DNA from: Morella rubra
Lineage: Eukaryota; Streptophyta; Magnoliopsida; Fagales; Myricaceae
Assembly: GCA_003952965.2 (NCBI GenBank)
Contig: CM025854.1
Location: 644,730 to 708,729, forward strand
Length of the DNA: 64,000 nt
Direction of reading: 5' to 3'
Position numbers and translations under genes: made by a program. The notes beneath the pieces were generated by a model, which ran no database searches, was not told where the DNA came from, and saw only the letters and a list, made by a program, of their open reading frames with translations. Shown here piece after piece: positions 34,735 to 46,689 of this stretch. Positions within the stretch are counted from its first letter, which is position 1. Each line of letters opens with the position of its first letter.

Positions 34735-36390
34735 TCCATAACTCGTGTTTCTTTATTAGGGAAATTTTTTCCACTCAGAATAGACTTCTTGTTGTGGGTT
34801 GGATCCATCAGGTGAGGTGCTTGTTGTGTGGGACGCCTACTGATAGTTTCTCTCACATTTTCTTTTCTTGCCCCTTCTCTCAAAGAATTTGGTTCGTCCT
34901 TGGGAGTAGGAGTTTTATTCCCCGCCTCCAAGGGGACTGAGCCGGTGTAATAATCTCTCTTGGTTTTTTACTCACTGTAAAGGGAGTTCGGTTAATATGT
35001 TGAGGGGTAATGTGCTGAGCAGTGCTAAGCCACGGTGGAGACCAAATCTTCACAATCCGACGGTTCAGAATATGCCACGTCAATTAAAAGAAATGACCCG
35101 CGCCTAACCCGTCTATCCATATCTTCTGACCCGTTTCAATTGTGACCCGCGATTTCTTTTCTCATCGTCGCTCAGAATTTCAAATCGCAGCTCCCATATC
35201 TCCAATCAATTCAAAGTCAGATTATTGGTCCTCCTCATCCCGTTTCATTATCGCCAACCCCACTAGGCAGAGTACATTAACAAGAAGTTCAACCTAGCTA
35301 CAAACTTTTTGCTGCAGAGAATACAAGAGCTAGCAGAGAAGATTGAAAACTTTTACAAACGTACGGCCTCTACTTGTACAAGAAAGATCAGCTAGTGCTT
35401 TAGCCCAAAGAAGCCTCGCTTTTCTTTCGCGGTGTAGTGTTCTTCAACAAGTATCCCAGCATATCTTATGGCTGCCTCTTTGCTAAAAATGGAGGCAGGA
35501 ACTGGACTCCCCTAAGAAACTTGTTGCTTACCCCGGGTCTTGTTCACGAAACAGTGCAACAGATACACAAATCAATTTGCTTCTTCCTTTCAAGCTGGTA
35601 TAATCTATAGGCCAAACCCACCCAGCTTATATAGAACCCACATCACGCCCCTCTTCCCCACTTATGGGCTCAATAGCGAACTTAGAACCAGATTCGGGCA
35701 AAAGTGAGAGTTGGGAGAGAGAAAAAAAGATCAGAAGCCAAGAGGGCTGCGAAAACAATCATCTCCACTTACTCAGGACACAGATCAGCAAACCAGAGGT
35801 GGAAGAGTTGAAAGAAAGGCCCGCAAACTCCTCTCACCCCTTAGGCTTCCTGGAGAGAGCAGCTATTGTTTAGAGTGATTGCCCTTAAATCTTCGGGTGA
35901 GCGAGCTACGATTTCAGGGGGAGATTGAAGGGAGCTGCGATTTCAAATTCTGAGCGACAATGGGAAAAGAAATCGCGGGTCACAATTGAAACGGGTCGGG
36001 AGATATGGGTAATCGGGTCAGGCGCGGGTAATTTTCTTTTAATTGACGTGGCGTATTCTGGACAGTCGGATTGTGAAGATTTGATCTCTACCATGGCTCA
36101 GTATTGCTCAGCACATTACCCCTCAACATATTTACCGTACTCCTGTAAAGGTAAATCCTTTTTGACATCAGCAAGGTGTACTCTCCTGGCTGCCATGGTG
36201 TATCGCATTTGGAAGGAGAGGAACCACAGACTGAACCTAGGTACTGTTTAAAGGCTTGTTCATGTGCTTGAGGATATCTCACTGGATGTGAGAATGATAC
36301 TTAATTCCTCTCAGAACGTTCCAAGAAGTCCCTCTAATTGTCAACTTGTGTTGCGCTAGCAAGCGGAGTATATAATTATCTTTCGGGATG
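34735..36390 (+). mobile_element. LINE remnant, split in two by a later insertion
   Basis: The left piece (about 34735-34983) encodes a zf-RVT zinc region, with CLLCGTPTDSFSHIFFSC and PFSQRIWFVLG. The right piece (from 36143) continues with GKSFLTSARC, AAMVYRIWKERNHRL and then LEDISLDVRMILNSS, a typical LINE C-terminal tail. Both pieces are on the same strand and in the order expected of one element. The 1,159-bp element at 34984-36142 lies between them. Stops and lost domains show a decayed copy. The 3' edge is approximate. Confidence 0.75.
34984..36142. mobile_element. MULE-like DNA transposon nested in the LINE
   Basis: The ends are GAGTTCGG.. and ..CCGTACTC. Long terminal inverted repeats of about 220 bp (34984-35205 and about 35922-36142) match at roughly nine bases in ten. 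Shared blocks include AATATGTTGAGGGGTAATGT, TTCAATTGTGACCCGCGATT and CACGTCAATTAAAAGAAA. A perfect 9-bp duplication CTGTAAAGG flanks the element (34975-34983 and 36143-36151). Long TIRs with a 9-bp duplication are characteristic of Mutator-like elements. The ~715-bp interior has no transposase, so the element is non-autonomous. The interior could hold captured host sequence (Pack-MULE), but I could not identify a source. Confidence 0.88.
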
Positions 36391-39300
36391 GGTTGAATAG
36401 GCTATAGTTGAGCTATTTCATCTTATGTTTGTGTGTACCTTGGTCACCTTAGCGTGATTGACCTTGGCTAGATGTTCTTTACAGCTTGTTCACTAGCTAG
36501 CCACTAGTCACTAGCTCCAACTGTAGACTATGTATCATAAGAGCTGAAGTTTTGGACGAGCACCACACAGGGCTTGGGTGGCGATTGGAGGGCAAACGTA
36601 GGTGGCGCGCGGGTGATGTAGGTGGTGGAGGATATATATATATATATATGTAAACTACCAATTTTGACACATTGCACCCTTTAACTACCAATTTTTAACA
36701 CTTTGCACCCTTTATCAAATTTTCAAACTAAAATGACGATAATGCCCTTAGATATTGTTGTCAATTCATTAATTTCTCAAGGGTATTATTGTCAAATGGA
36801 GGGTGCAAAGTGTTTAATATTAGTAGTTGGAGGGTGTAATGTGTCAAAGTGGGTAGTTTAGGGTGCAAAATGTATAACATTGGTAGTTTGAGGGTGCAAT
36901 GTCTTAAAGATGGTAGTTTGAATGTGGGGGACAGGTGTAGAAGAAGGACAGATTACAGGAATAAAGGGGAAAAGAGAAGGGAAGGGAGATCAGGGAGAGA
37001 AAAGGTAGTAGAGCGTATTATAAGTATCGAACGTACGTGAAGAATTAAAGATGATATATATATATAGTTGATGAGTTTTTCTTGTATATCTTCCTGCATG
37101 CTGCAATTCGGCCACTTCAGCTCGCAGAATTATTAACTGAGGGTGCATGCAACCTGTTTACCTAGAATATTATGTATATGGTAATGCAAACCTGCACCAC
37201 TAAGTTAAGGCCCAAAGGCACGTATACGTACTGATCCTTTTGCAAGGCAATATTGTAGACGTTTAGCCTAGCTACCAACTACTGTTTTCGTGAGAAAACG
37301 CAGTACCGTTCTGGCAACCGAAAGTTATCCTTCTCAGGAGTTTGCTAGCTAGCATTTACAGCCTCAATATTTGCTCGATGTTGGCCTTGTACGAGCTAGT
37401 CTTCGGCCTCTGTTGCCGATTGTAATTAGTCTATACAGATAACAATCCTCCAATTGCAATATTATGATCTTGCGCCCTTTCAGCTAAAGAGGTTGGAATC
37501 TTGACATGAGGGATGATTGCAAGTAGCAAAGGGGCAGATCTACGTCCCTAGCTATAGCTAGCTAGGCCGGACCGGAGCACCATGCATTAACAATATTCTA
37601 TAAACTAACGGCGCCCCCCACCCCACCTAATTTTGTCAAGCTGTAACCTAAGCCATGGCCTTTTCCACAGCGAGTAGCTAACACATGCAACTTGCAATTC
37701 CTGATCATAATTAAAACCAGTTCACAATTTGATATCATGTCCCAATCGAATTGATTTCTTAATTGGTCCACCTCAAATTGCAAATTAAGTAATCTGTTGA
37801 TTTTGTTCACTTTAAAATTAAGTTGTGGACGTTGAGTTCCCTATGATTAAGGCAACAGCTAGCAGCTTGCATATATAGTTGGGCTTTGTATATGTTACCA
37901 CAAGCGAAAGCAATTCTAACAATTGACCCCCAACTAACAGTCATCAGAACCCAATTCTTTCATGAGCCAAACCCAACCACAATCAACTTTTTTTTTTTCT
38001 TTTTTTGGGTGAATGATGATCAGTGCATTAATATTCGAAAAAATAAAAAGAAAACTATCTGATGGGAAGCAACATATGCATACTCAATCTGTCACAAGAC
38101 ATAGGCTAATTAAACTCGGCTATCGAGCAATCAGAAGAGGATTACATGAAAGTCGAGCCAATCACAAGAATTACAAGAGTTCCGAGCCAAATAAAAGCAC
38201 CAGTAAACAGCCGACAACATTACTCTAATCAACACTTCCAGATTGATTCATTCAATCCCCAAGTCCCAGCAATTGTGATCCTGTCTCGACTGTTGTCTGA
38301 GATGGACCATGTATAAACCCGACCCAATTAATTATAAGCAAATTCTCTTCACCGTCACTATCTGATGCTTATGTTCAACTACTCTACCACCCTACAAAAT
38401 ATCAGATATCAATTCTCCGTTTCTTTCTCTTTTTTTTCTCTTTTCTTCTCTGTGGATTCTTGAAAAGGAAAAGGGCTCTTATAAGATTCTTTGCACCCCT
38501 GATTTTAGAGGGCCAAAAGAGTACCGGAGATTATGGATGACTTGGTGAGCACGTACAGGAAATTTTTCTAGCATCTGCATTACTTTGAGCTTGTCCAAAT
38601 GATTGGACGAACAAAAAGAGATGCCCACTTCCCTCCCATACTTTGCTCTCGTGGGACACATTTCTTAAACTGATTCTTACCTTGTGGGCCGGTGATCAGA
38701 GGATTCCCAACTACTAAATATCCGGCACATATTCTCTTTTGAAAATGAGAAACATGTCACATGCGGGAGATTGCTTTTAAGGCTCTTGGCTTTTGTACAA
38801 AGTAAGGCAAGGGCAATGGAAACACACATCACCGTTAATTATCTATCAGTATTCAGTATTGGACATCTAAATTCGTTCCGCCTATGTCGCTTATTAATAA
38901 TACGTTTTTTGTTAGCGAAATATATCCACGTACGTTGTTTGTGATTCTTGTTTGGACAAAATAACCTTCTCGAGCCAAGTTAAACATTAATAGAAACCTA
39001 ACAGATTAATTAAGCTTAAAATAAAAAACAGGGTCTCATTACCTGATCTTGCTATAAAGAAGCTAGCTAGTTGCCTAGCTAGCTCCGCACGAAACTGTCC
39101 TAGTAAAAACCAACTAAAAGCTACTCTACAAAAACTGATTAGTATAAACTTTGCATATCATAAAGGTCGCCTAGGAGGTAGTTGCTTCCTCTAGGAAGTT
39201 GACAGATCGATTCTGGTCTCTTTTTTCGACATTTCAAATGTTTTTTTTTTCTTCTTTTGCATTTGGATTCACTCATCCTCACTAGGCAATATGGGGCAAA

Positions 39301-40829
39301 AATGGACCATGCATGTGAGTAGTCAAGAGCCAAAATGCATGGCCCCAAGAGAGCCAAAAAGAAAGAGACGCCAAAACCATAAAATATATATATATATATA
39401 TAGTGTGTGTGTGCTGGTGTTCCGGGCCTGGACCACTGCTTTTTGTCAAAGCTAATTTTTCTTAAATAATTAATGCATGTAGGTGTTCCAGATCGTAACC
39501 TAGATGAGTTAATTAGCTACTGGAGAGTTGAGAATATTAAAGCCTATAGATGTACAACATAGTTAGACATGACCTGGTTTTTTCATATCTTTTATAAACG
39601 GAGTACAAATTAAGAATCACTCGGCAGTCGGCATGCATGGTGCACCCTGCATGACATTGTCACCAACCCAAAGTATATAAAAAGCTCTATATATATATCA
39701 TGCAAAAGACAGATCACCTTGACACCTTATTCCCTTAATTAAGGTTTGGTTTTTTGTTTAACATTAATTTCAATATATATGCAAAATAAATATAGATATC
39801 CAAGCATGATAAACTATATATATATGTATATTCTTCCAGGTATGCTTTAGAAGATAAAGTGATCTTATACTCATGTGAAAGCGTTTGTAACACAAGTACC
39901 ATGACCATAATCTCATCGATCACCAGTATATTCTAGCATATATAAAAATTGTAAGAGTTTCCAATTTTTCATTTTTGGCAGGAGTTTCCAATTATTTAAT
40001 CGACTCTCGAGAGTCATACCATGCATGTACCAGTTCTAGGCTGTTTCCTTAAAAACCAAAGAGAAGTTTTTGGTAAAATTTATTCGAAAACTTGCAATTA
40101 TATATGCAGATACAGTATTCGATTTTCGGGGAAAAAAATAAAATAAACAAGAAAACGTAAAACTTTTCATTAATAAACATAAATATAACGTTAGATCGTT
40201 GAAATTATAACTATTTGATTCAAAAAGCTTGTGTAATCCCTTTCCTAAACGATTGAGTTGTAATTATTTGATTACAAAATGGGTTTATGTCGTAGAAACA
40301 AATATATAGATTAAGAACGTGACAAAAACTTTTATGACTTCAAATATTGTTTAATTAATTAATCAATTTAGATTTCGTTGTAATTAGGATAGTTTATTAA
40401 TTTTTTTTAGTGCTAAGTAAAATTCATAATTTTTAATTGAGAATGTATATGAATCACGGTACATTACCTGGTGTAGTGAAGTGGCAAGCTGTTATTGATC
40501 GACACATGATTACAGAGGAGCAGCGGCTGCAGAGGAACCGCGCAATAATGACGGGGAGGCAGCTTTCCTTACATAAACCGAGGTCCACCGCACAGAGAAT
40601 CTTCCGAATTCGTCGGAGAATAAATCACCTGTTCATACAGTTCTGTGTGCTGTTGGAAGAGAGATTTTAGGGAGAGAAAAAAGAGGGTGTTTTTCTAGAA
40701 GCATAAGACTCGAGAGTCTGAGAAACTGAGTACAAATTGCACTTGACAAGCTAAAAAAAAAAGAGTACAAATTGCACTTTCCATAGAAACATCACTTATA
40801 GAAACTACTATTACTGAAAAGTTGCAACA
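36391..40829. other. AT-rich intergenic DNA without a recognised gene
   Basis: Contains the iterated inverted repeat at 36652-36921 and short (TA)n tracts at 36632-36649 and about 39385-39402. Frames here are all short and lack domain signatures. I see no microRNA sequence that I know. Confidence 0.5.
36652..36921. repeat. Inverted-repeat element built from an iterated ~35-bp unit
   Basis: The unit AACTACCAATTTT-GACACATTGCACCCT occurs about twice at the left in forward orientation. It occurs about four times at the right in reverse orientation (for example 36815-36855 and 36882-36920). The core around 36720-36800 also pairs (AATGCCCTT versus AAGGGTATTATTGTC). A (TA)n tract borders it at 36632-36649. 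It is probably a non-autonomous DNA element. Similar ACACTTTACACCC units occur near 4240-4300. Confidence 0.6.
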
Positions 40830-41368
40830 GCAATGTTACCCTCCCATCAGTTAGTCTTCGCTTTGATTCTTGGTGTTCGTGCAAATCTTTTGCAGAGATG
40901 GGTAAGTCGACGTACCAATATTTCAAGTACTTCGCCCTGCTTTCTTGTTTCTGGGTTGGTTCTGTTCGCTACATTCTTCTCATTAGTTTTCTTTTTTCTC
41001 TTTTGGGTTTCTGGGCTTCTTCTATTTACTCGCAATCCGTAGGATAGCATGGTTTCCTTTTTTCTTTCGGCTGGAATTCGATTGATTTTTGCCTCATGGG
41101 CTTGTTCTGTTTTATCCTTTTCAGTTTCTGGGCATGGTTCTCTTTGCTCTTTAATTTTTTCTTAGTTTTTGTTTCTTAATAGATTCTCTGCTCTTTTTTT
41201 CTTTTATTTTTAGGGAAATGGTATTTTTTTTTCGTCTTTCAATGAGTAATACCCTTCTCCGAAAGTCTTGATCTTTATGATTGTTGCTATTTCTTATGGT
41301 TGTTAAAAAATTTTATTATATCGACTGGAATAGTGACGATTATTATTGGGATTATTTTGCTTTCAGTA

Positions 41369-44300
41369 ATGGGAGACACTGGTGACAGAAAAAGTGGAGC
41401 AGGCCCTTCGGGGGTTAAAAAGTTTGAAGAGAACTGTGAGCAATATGTGGAGCTTGCACGGGGGGTGACTGTACTTGATTATCATGCTCATGGTCCTCGT
41501 GACCCCAGGGCACCTTTCAATGTTAATCGAGAGGTTTGTTTTTCTATCTTCCTGTGATCTTCAGAATCATTTAGTTCTTATGATATTATTTGCGCGAAAA
41601 GTTTATTGCCAACAGGATCTTTGAATCGGCATCTGTTCATTTCCCTGTTTATATTAATAGCAGCTGTCTTGAGAGTAGAATTGGAGTGAATAATCAGAGG
41701 TGATATCTGCTTTAATTCCATGAAAATGTGGCCAATAGGTGGGATATGTGGCCATATAGTGTTGGAGTATCTTTGCTGCTTTAATTGTTTGACAGCCACT
41801 GGTTTGATGTTTCATGTGATTTTCCAGTTAACTGGAAGTAGATAAAATCTTAAATGCTGCAAATCAAGGTGAATTCTGAATTTCTGAAACCTTTTAGTAA
41901 TAGCTTTGGGCTAGTCTAATGGATTTTGTTTCTCTGGGCATATGTTTCCTTTGATCACCTTAAGTGTTTACTACAAATATGATAACAACAAAGTACGGCT
42001 TGTGATGCAGTCATAAAAGAAAACATGAATGGCATCTGTGTGTATACACGCCACTATTGAGCACACTATTACAGTTTTGATGATAGCCAATCTAATGACC
42101 AAAGGTTTACCGGTAAAACAGTTTCAGGTTCATGTGGAGCGTATTAGCCTATTTAAAGTGTAATCTCTCTCATGTTGCTATGTGTTTCACTAAGAATAAA
42201 GCTGAATTCATTTTCAATATTGCACATAAAGTAACGAATTCGTTATATACATTGGGTGATTTAGTTGGATCCGAATAACTTTTATTAGTTATTCATAAAG
42301 TATTTTAAGGGATACTATGTATCATGACACATGGAAGGGAAATGCTCACTACATAGGGCAATACCGCCATGGTTCACAGGGAGAATACCTTGTCAGGATT
42401 TAAGGGCATTTATTTTGGCCATTTCAGTTTTACCTATTAAGTGAACCAAGTGGGAGAATGTTGGAAGAACTGTTGGTTTTCCTATTCGTTTTCCCTAAAG
42501 ACTTTTGGTTTCCTTAGAAAACCATTGATCTTCCCTAAAGTGGTTCACTTCATCTATTGATGATAGGTAATTGTCCTTAATCATAAGGTGGCTAACTCTT
42601 GATATTCTTTGATAGATGGAATAACGAGGGTAGTCCAAAGGTTGCAAGAATAATAAGTGAGGGTCCCTAGTCTTGCCTAGATAAAGGGGCTTGTGTTTTC
42701 CATTAGAATCACCTGCAAAGTTCTAAGGCTGAGACTAGAAGCCTCTTCCCTACAGAAAACTTTACTCTCTTTTGTAGGTATCTCAGTTGTTCAAGCACAA
42801 ATGTCTGGAGGTAAAAGATCCTATTCTAGTTTATATTTTTTCAGTTCTCACAACCGCTGCTTAGCCCTGCAAAATGGGGAGACCCAGCGAATTTGAGTTA
42901 CTGCTATACATGTCAAAATGCATTCATTGCTCATAGGATTTTCCAATACAATATGGATGTGCTTACAGGGAAACACTTGATGACACTATATCCACTTGTA
43001 GTTATACAGGTCAAGATGCACGCTTATGATTATGGATACCTTCTATCTTAAATTTATTTGGTCCATTCGTCCAGACAGACTCACACTTGGGACACTTAGA
43101 AAATCCCAAGTCAGCTAAGCTCAAACATGTAGATGCAATTTTATTGATAACAGGAAAACAAGTAGATATAAATAGCAGACCTAGACAAAAACATTCATCT
43201 CAGTACAACTGTCAGATAGTGACCAAGCCAACCGAGACAGACGCTTAAGGGATTGGTATCCAGCCCATTACAACATCCAAATATGGGCATAAGTTCAATA
43301 ACCAACCAAAGTCCCAAAGGCTCAATACAGCCTGCCTTAGACCAGGACTATGAAGAAAATCTGCGGAGATGTGAGGTGCCGCTGCAAGGTGATGGGTCCT
43401 GACAATGGAATCCTTAACAAATCTTCTCATGGTCAGCCGGCTGTATGTCTGAGAGAAATTAAGTCCATAGATAGGCTCAGCCAAGCAGGACTGCCACAAA
43501 ACTGGGGATCCGGAAGATTTGGCTGTGTAAGCATAGCAGGATCCCCTGCCCTAGAGAAAAGGAAAAATAAATCTAAACACTCTTGCAGCAAACTGCGAGA
43601 GAATAGAAAAGAGGGATGAGGGGGAGTCGTGAGAAATAGGGCACAAAATGGGCTGTGGGCAGAAGAGACTCTTGGGAGAGAAAAGGAAAAGAAAAGCATT
43701 TTTGGCATCTTTCTGGGTTCAATGTAGTGTAATTGAACCTCAAATTTTGCCCATTAGGCTTTTTATGTTTATAGACACAGGCAGACATTCAATTGAACAA
43801 CTTGTTCTTTCAATTGGTATTTTTGCTTATCCTCGTTTGAATCTTTCAAAACCAAAATTGAAATTTAGGAAATTGCTCTATAAACATTCGTCGTACATAT
43901 TTCATTTAGCCTCTCTATGCCTACCATAACTAGTTATTATTGTTTTTATGGATTCAGATTGATTTTGTCCTCTACTTTCAGGTACTTGAGACTTCCATGT
44001 TAGGACCTGCTCAGGTTATGCAGTCCCAAGTTCACTCTTCCCCACATAGTGTCATCTATAATAAGGATGATTTCAATGAGAGATGGATTTCTGTGGAGAT
44101 CACATGGAACTATGCTGGCAATTTAGTAGCAGTCATGGGATCGTGGGACAGCTGGCAGACTATGTATTGTGATTCTTTTAATAAGTTTCCACTTGATTGA
44201 ACCTTTCCCTAATTTAATATGCTGAATTTCTTCTGTTTCAATCAGGGAGACCTTGCAGCATATCGGCCAAAATAGAACTGTCACAAAGGTGCTTCCAGTG

Positions 44301-45720
44301 GGAATCCATTACTACCGTTTCATTGTCGATGGAGTATTGTTATGTGCTCCAGATTTGCAATGGGTCTCTGATGATTATGGAAATCGCTATAATATTTTAG
44401 ACTTGCAGGTAACTTTAAGGTTTCTGCTTTGATTGTTACTTATGTTTTTTATTTGTTACTCTATTTCTTATCTTTATTAATATTAATTGTTTAGCCCTCT
44501 TTTACATGTTAAGAGCATCGTAGGAAGCATATCTTGTGTTCAGCACTAATTTTTCTTCCTTTTTGCCTATTTTATCTGATCCTTAAGATTTCTCCAGATG
44601 TCTTCAGTAATGAAAATAAACATTTATATACCCAAAAAATTAAAAATTAAATAACATGATAAATTCTCTGTCACTTGTACCGCCTTTTTCATGTTTCGCT
44701 GTAGTGTTCATTTTTTTTTTTAGCATGTCTGTTGCTCTGGAAGCACAGCAGGCAAAAAAAAAACCTCTATGTTGTCCATAATGACAGCATATTGGAGTCT
44801 TGATGCTTCATACTGCTTCTGCATCTCTGAGGAAAACACCATTTCCTTTTCTGTTCCCTGGCGTATTAAATGATTCCGTGTCACAAGTTATGATCAGGAA
44901 CTTGGCGTCTTCTCTTCATTTAGACCCCCTCTTAAAGTTCCTTTGGTTGTGGATAAGGTAATAAAGAGCATATGCGGAAAAAGAAAAGAAAAAGAAGCTA
45001 GTACTGTACAGTAAGCAGAAGGGGAACAAGACCTTTATGATGACAATTTGTATTCTTATCCTGCAATTTTTTAGCTCTAGTGGTTGTAATCAAAGTTCTA
45101 TACCACTGGTATCTAATAGATTTTGTGCTTAGCTATAATTCAAAATTATTTTGCCTTAATTGTTGCATTGTTTCTTGCATTCGCGAGTAGGCATAGGAAA
45201 TTCTAAGTATCTGTTTAGAGTGTACATGTTTTCAGTTTTTACATGCTCTCTTCGACTTGGATTCTTAGCATGTTACAATAGCATTCAATATCATCTAAGC
45301 TAATTTGGCATCACCCGCTGGATGTCTACTTGTGTACAGGAGGATATCCTTAAAACTCCTGTGAATGGTCGTTCAAATTTGTCAGAGTTTGAATGTCCTC
45401 CTTCCCCTCCATCAAGCTATGACAATAAACTTTTGACTAACGAAGATTTTTATCATAAAACCAAAGAAGGTAATGTTCGAGAGATTCTACCACCAGAATT
45501 ACCACCACAACTAGAAGATGTAGCCATGGATGAGCCATCGTCGTTTAAGCCGTCATCCTCAACTGATATTCATCACTGTCTACCAAGGCCTGGATTTACA
45601 CAGTTGAATCATCTATACACTCGCAAGAATGATCAGTATGTTGCTTTCTGCTCAACACAGAGGGTTGGCCATAAGTTTGTCACGGCAATCATTTACAAGC
45701 CCTTATCCAAAACGAAATAA
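41369..45720 (+). CDS. SnRK1 (SNF1-related kinase) beta regulatory subunit
   Basis: Coding exons 41369-41533, 43982-44163, 44246-44408 and 45340-45720 give 296 residues. A 5' exon probably ends at 40901 (donor GTAAGT). Residues 1-55 are variable (MGDTGDRKSGAGPSGVKKFEE). A family 48 carbohydrate-binding module follows at about 85-170, with VEITWNYAGNLVAVMGSWDSW, TKVLPVGIHYYRFIVDG and YGNRYNILDLQ. The C-terminal ASC domain (PPELPPQLED.., LPRPGFTQLNHLY, KFVTAIIYKPLS) bridges the alpha kinase and the gamma/betagamma subunits. The complex is the plant energy-stress kinase. Odd points: Gly2 follows Met but the Ser/Thr usual at position 6 is Asp. The aromatic residue expected after VDG(Q/E) is Leu147 (VDGVLL). 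If the 5' exon is spliced as proposed, a second in-frame ATG lies two codons upstream. Confidence 0.88.
42459..42798 (+). mobile_element. Possible Copia-type LTR fragment in the SnRK1 beta intron
   Basis: A purine-rich AAGTGGGAGAA stretch is followed directly by TGTTGGAAGAAC, like a polypurine tract joined to a Copia LTR start. About 220 bp further on lies CTAGATAAAGGGGCTTGTG, a TATA-like LTR core. The 3' limit is approximate and no partner LTR or coding region is seen, so this is a remnant at most. Confidence 0.4.
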
Positions 45721-46689
45721 AGGCGTCCTTTATTTATTGTTTTTTTTTTTATCATTTCTTGTGAATTCAGATTAATTTAACATCAGTGACTTCGTATACA
45801 AGATTAATATTTTCTTCGATTCAGTATCATGGATTTAGAAGGGTACGAAGAGTTAGTCTAGATTAGAAGTAGGATATTTAGCCCTGTAACAATTTAGCCC
45901 TTTGATAGATCAAGCTTTGTTATTTTTTTGTACAGACTTCACTCCTTGTTTTTGAAATATAATTGAATTTCAGATTTTCCTGCTGACCTGGCATACAAGG
46001 AAAGTCTGTACTGTGCCTCTTTGGAAATGGAAGGTACCGCAGTCTATGACAAAGACATGAAATGGATGGTTGATTTCACTGGTGATGCTTATGCCTTAAT
46101 TAAATGCTACTATTGCAGCATCTTGTTCAACTGAGAACTATGAAGAATTGATGTTTAGGTGCTATTTCCAGGGTTTTTTTTTTATCTGCATTTTGATCAA
46201 AAAGGGGAAGTCAATCTATTTGCATTCACGAGAATTAGTCAATGCACAATGTTGTAAAATACAATTCCCCAACTAATGCAGATATTGATCACTTTAGATT
46301 CAGTAATCTACATACTCTCCCGTGAATTAGTAGGTATCTCAAATTGTATGTCATCAGTTTCTCAATATTGACAGTGAACTCTTGTCTTTGATCCCTGTCA
46401 ACTCTGAAAGAAGTTGAAGATTGAAATACTCAAAGTCATAAGCTTATGAAAAAAAATTATTGAAATTATCAAATACAATAAGGGGAAGGCAAGCAAAGAA
46501 ATCCCTCTGTCCTTGTGGCCCTTCGGCCTTCTCTCATCAACATTTTTGCTAAAATAGGACCAACGGAACAAGTCACTCATATGTAAATGTTTCAACAACT
46601 TGTACAACATATGTTTCCGATATTACTAACTGAAGAAGATTAGCCATTCATGTCTTGTTTGCTGCATTTGCATCACATTCCTACTGAAC
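45721..46689. other. 3' regions between SnRK1 beta and the small plastid-protein gene
   Basis: The two genes converge. The sequence contains the SnRK1 beta 3' UTR and, near 46690, the 3' UTR of the minus-strand gene. No further coding feature is supported. Confidence 0.5.

Noticed and set aside
40437-40670. 77-codon Arg-rich frame upstream of SnRK1 beta
   Set aside because: No domain and no splice support. It more likely lies in promoter or untranslated sequence.
43245-43708. Overlapping frames on both strands in the SnRK1 beta intron
   Set aside because: They fall inside a well-bounded intron and lack domains. The sequence may be retroelement-derived non-coding DNA.
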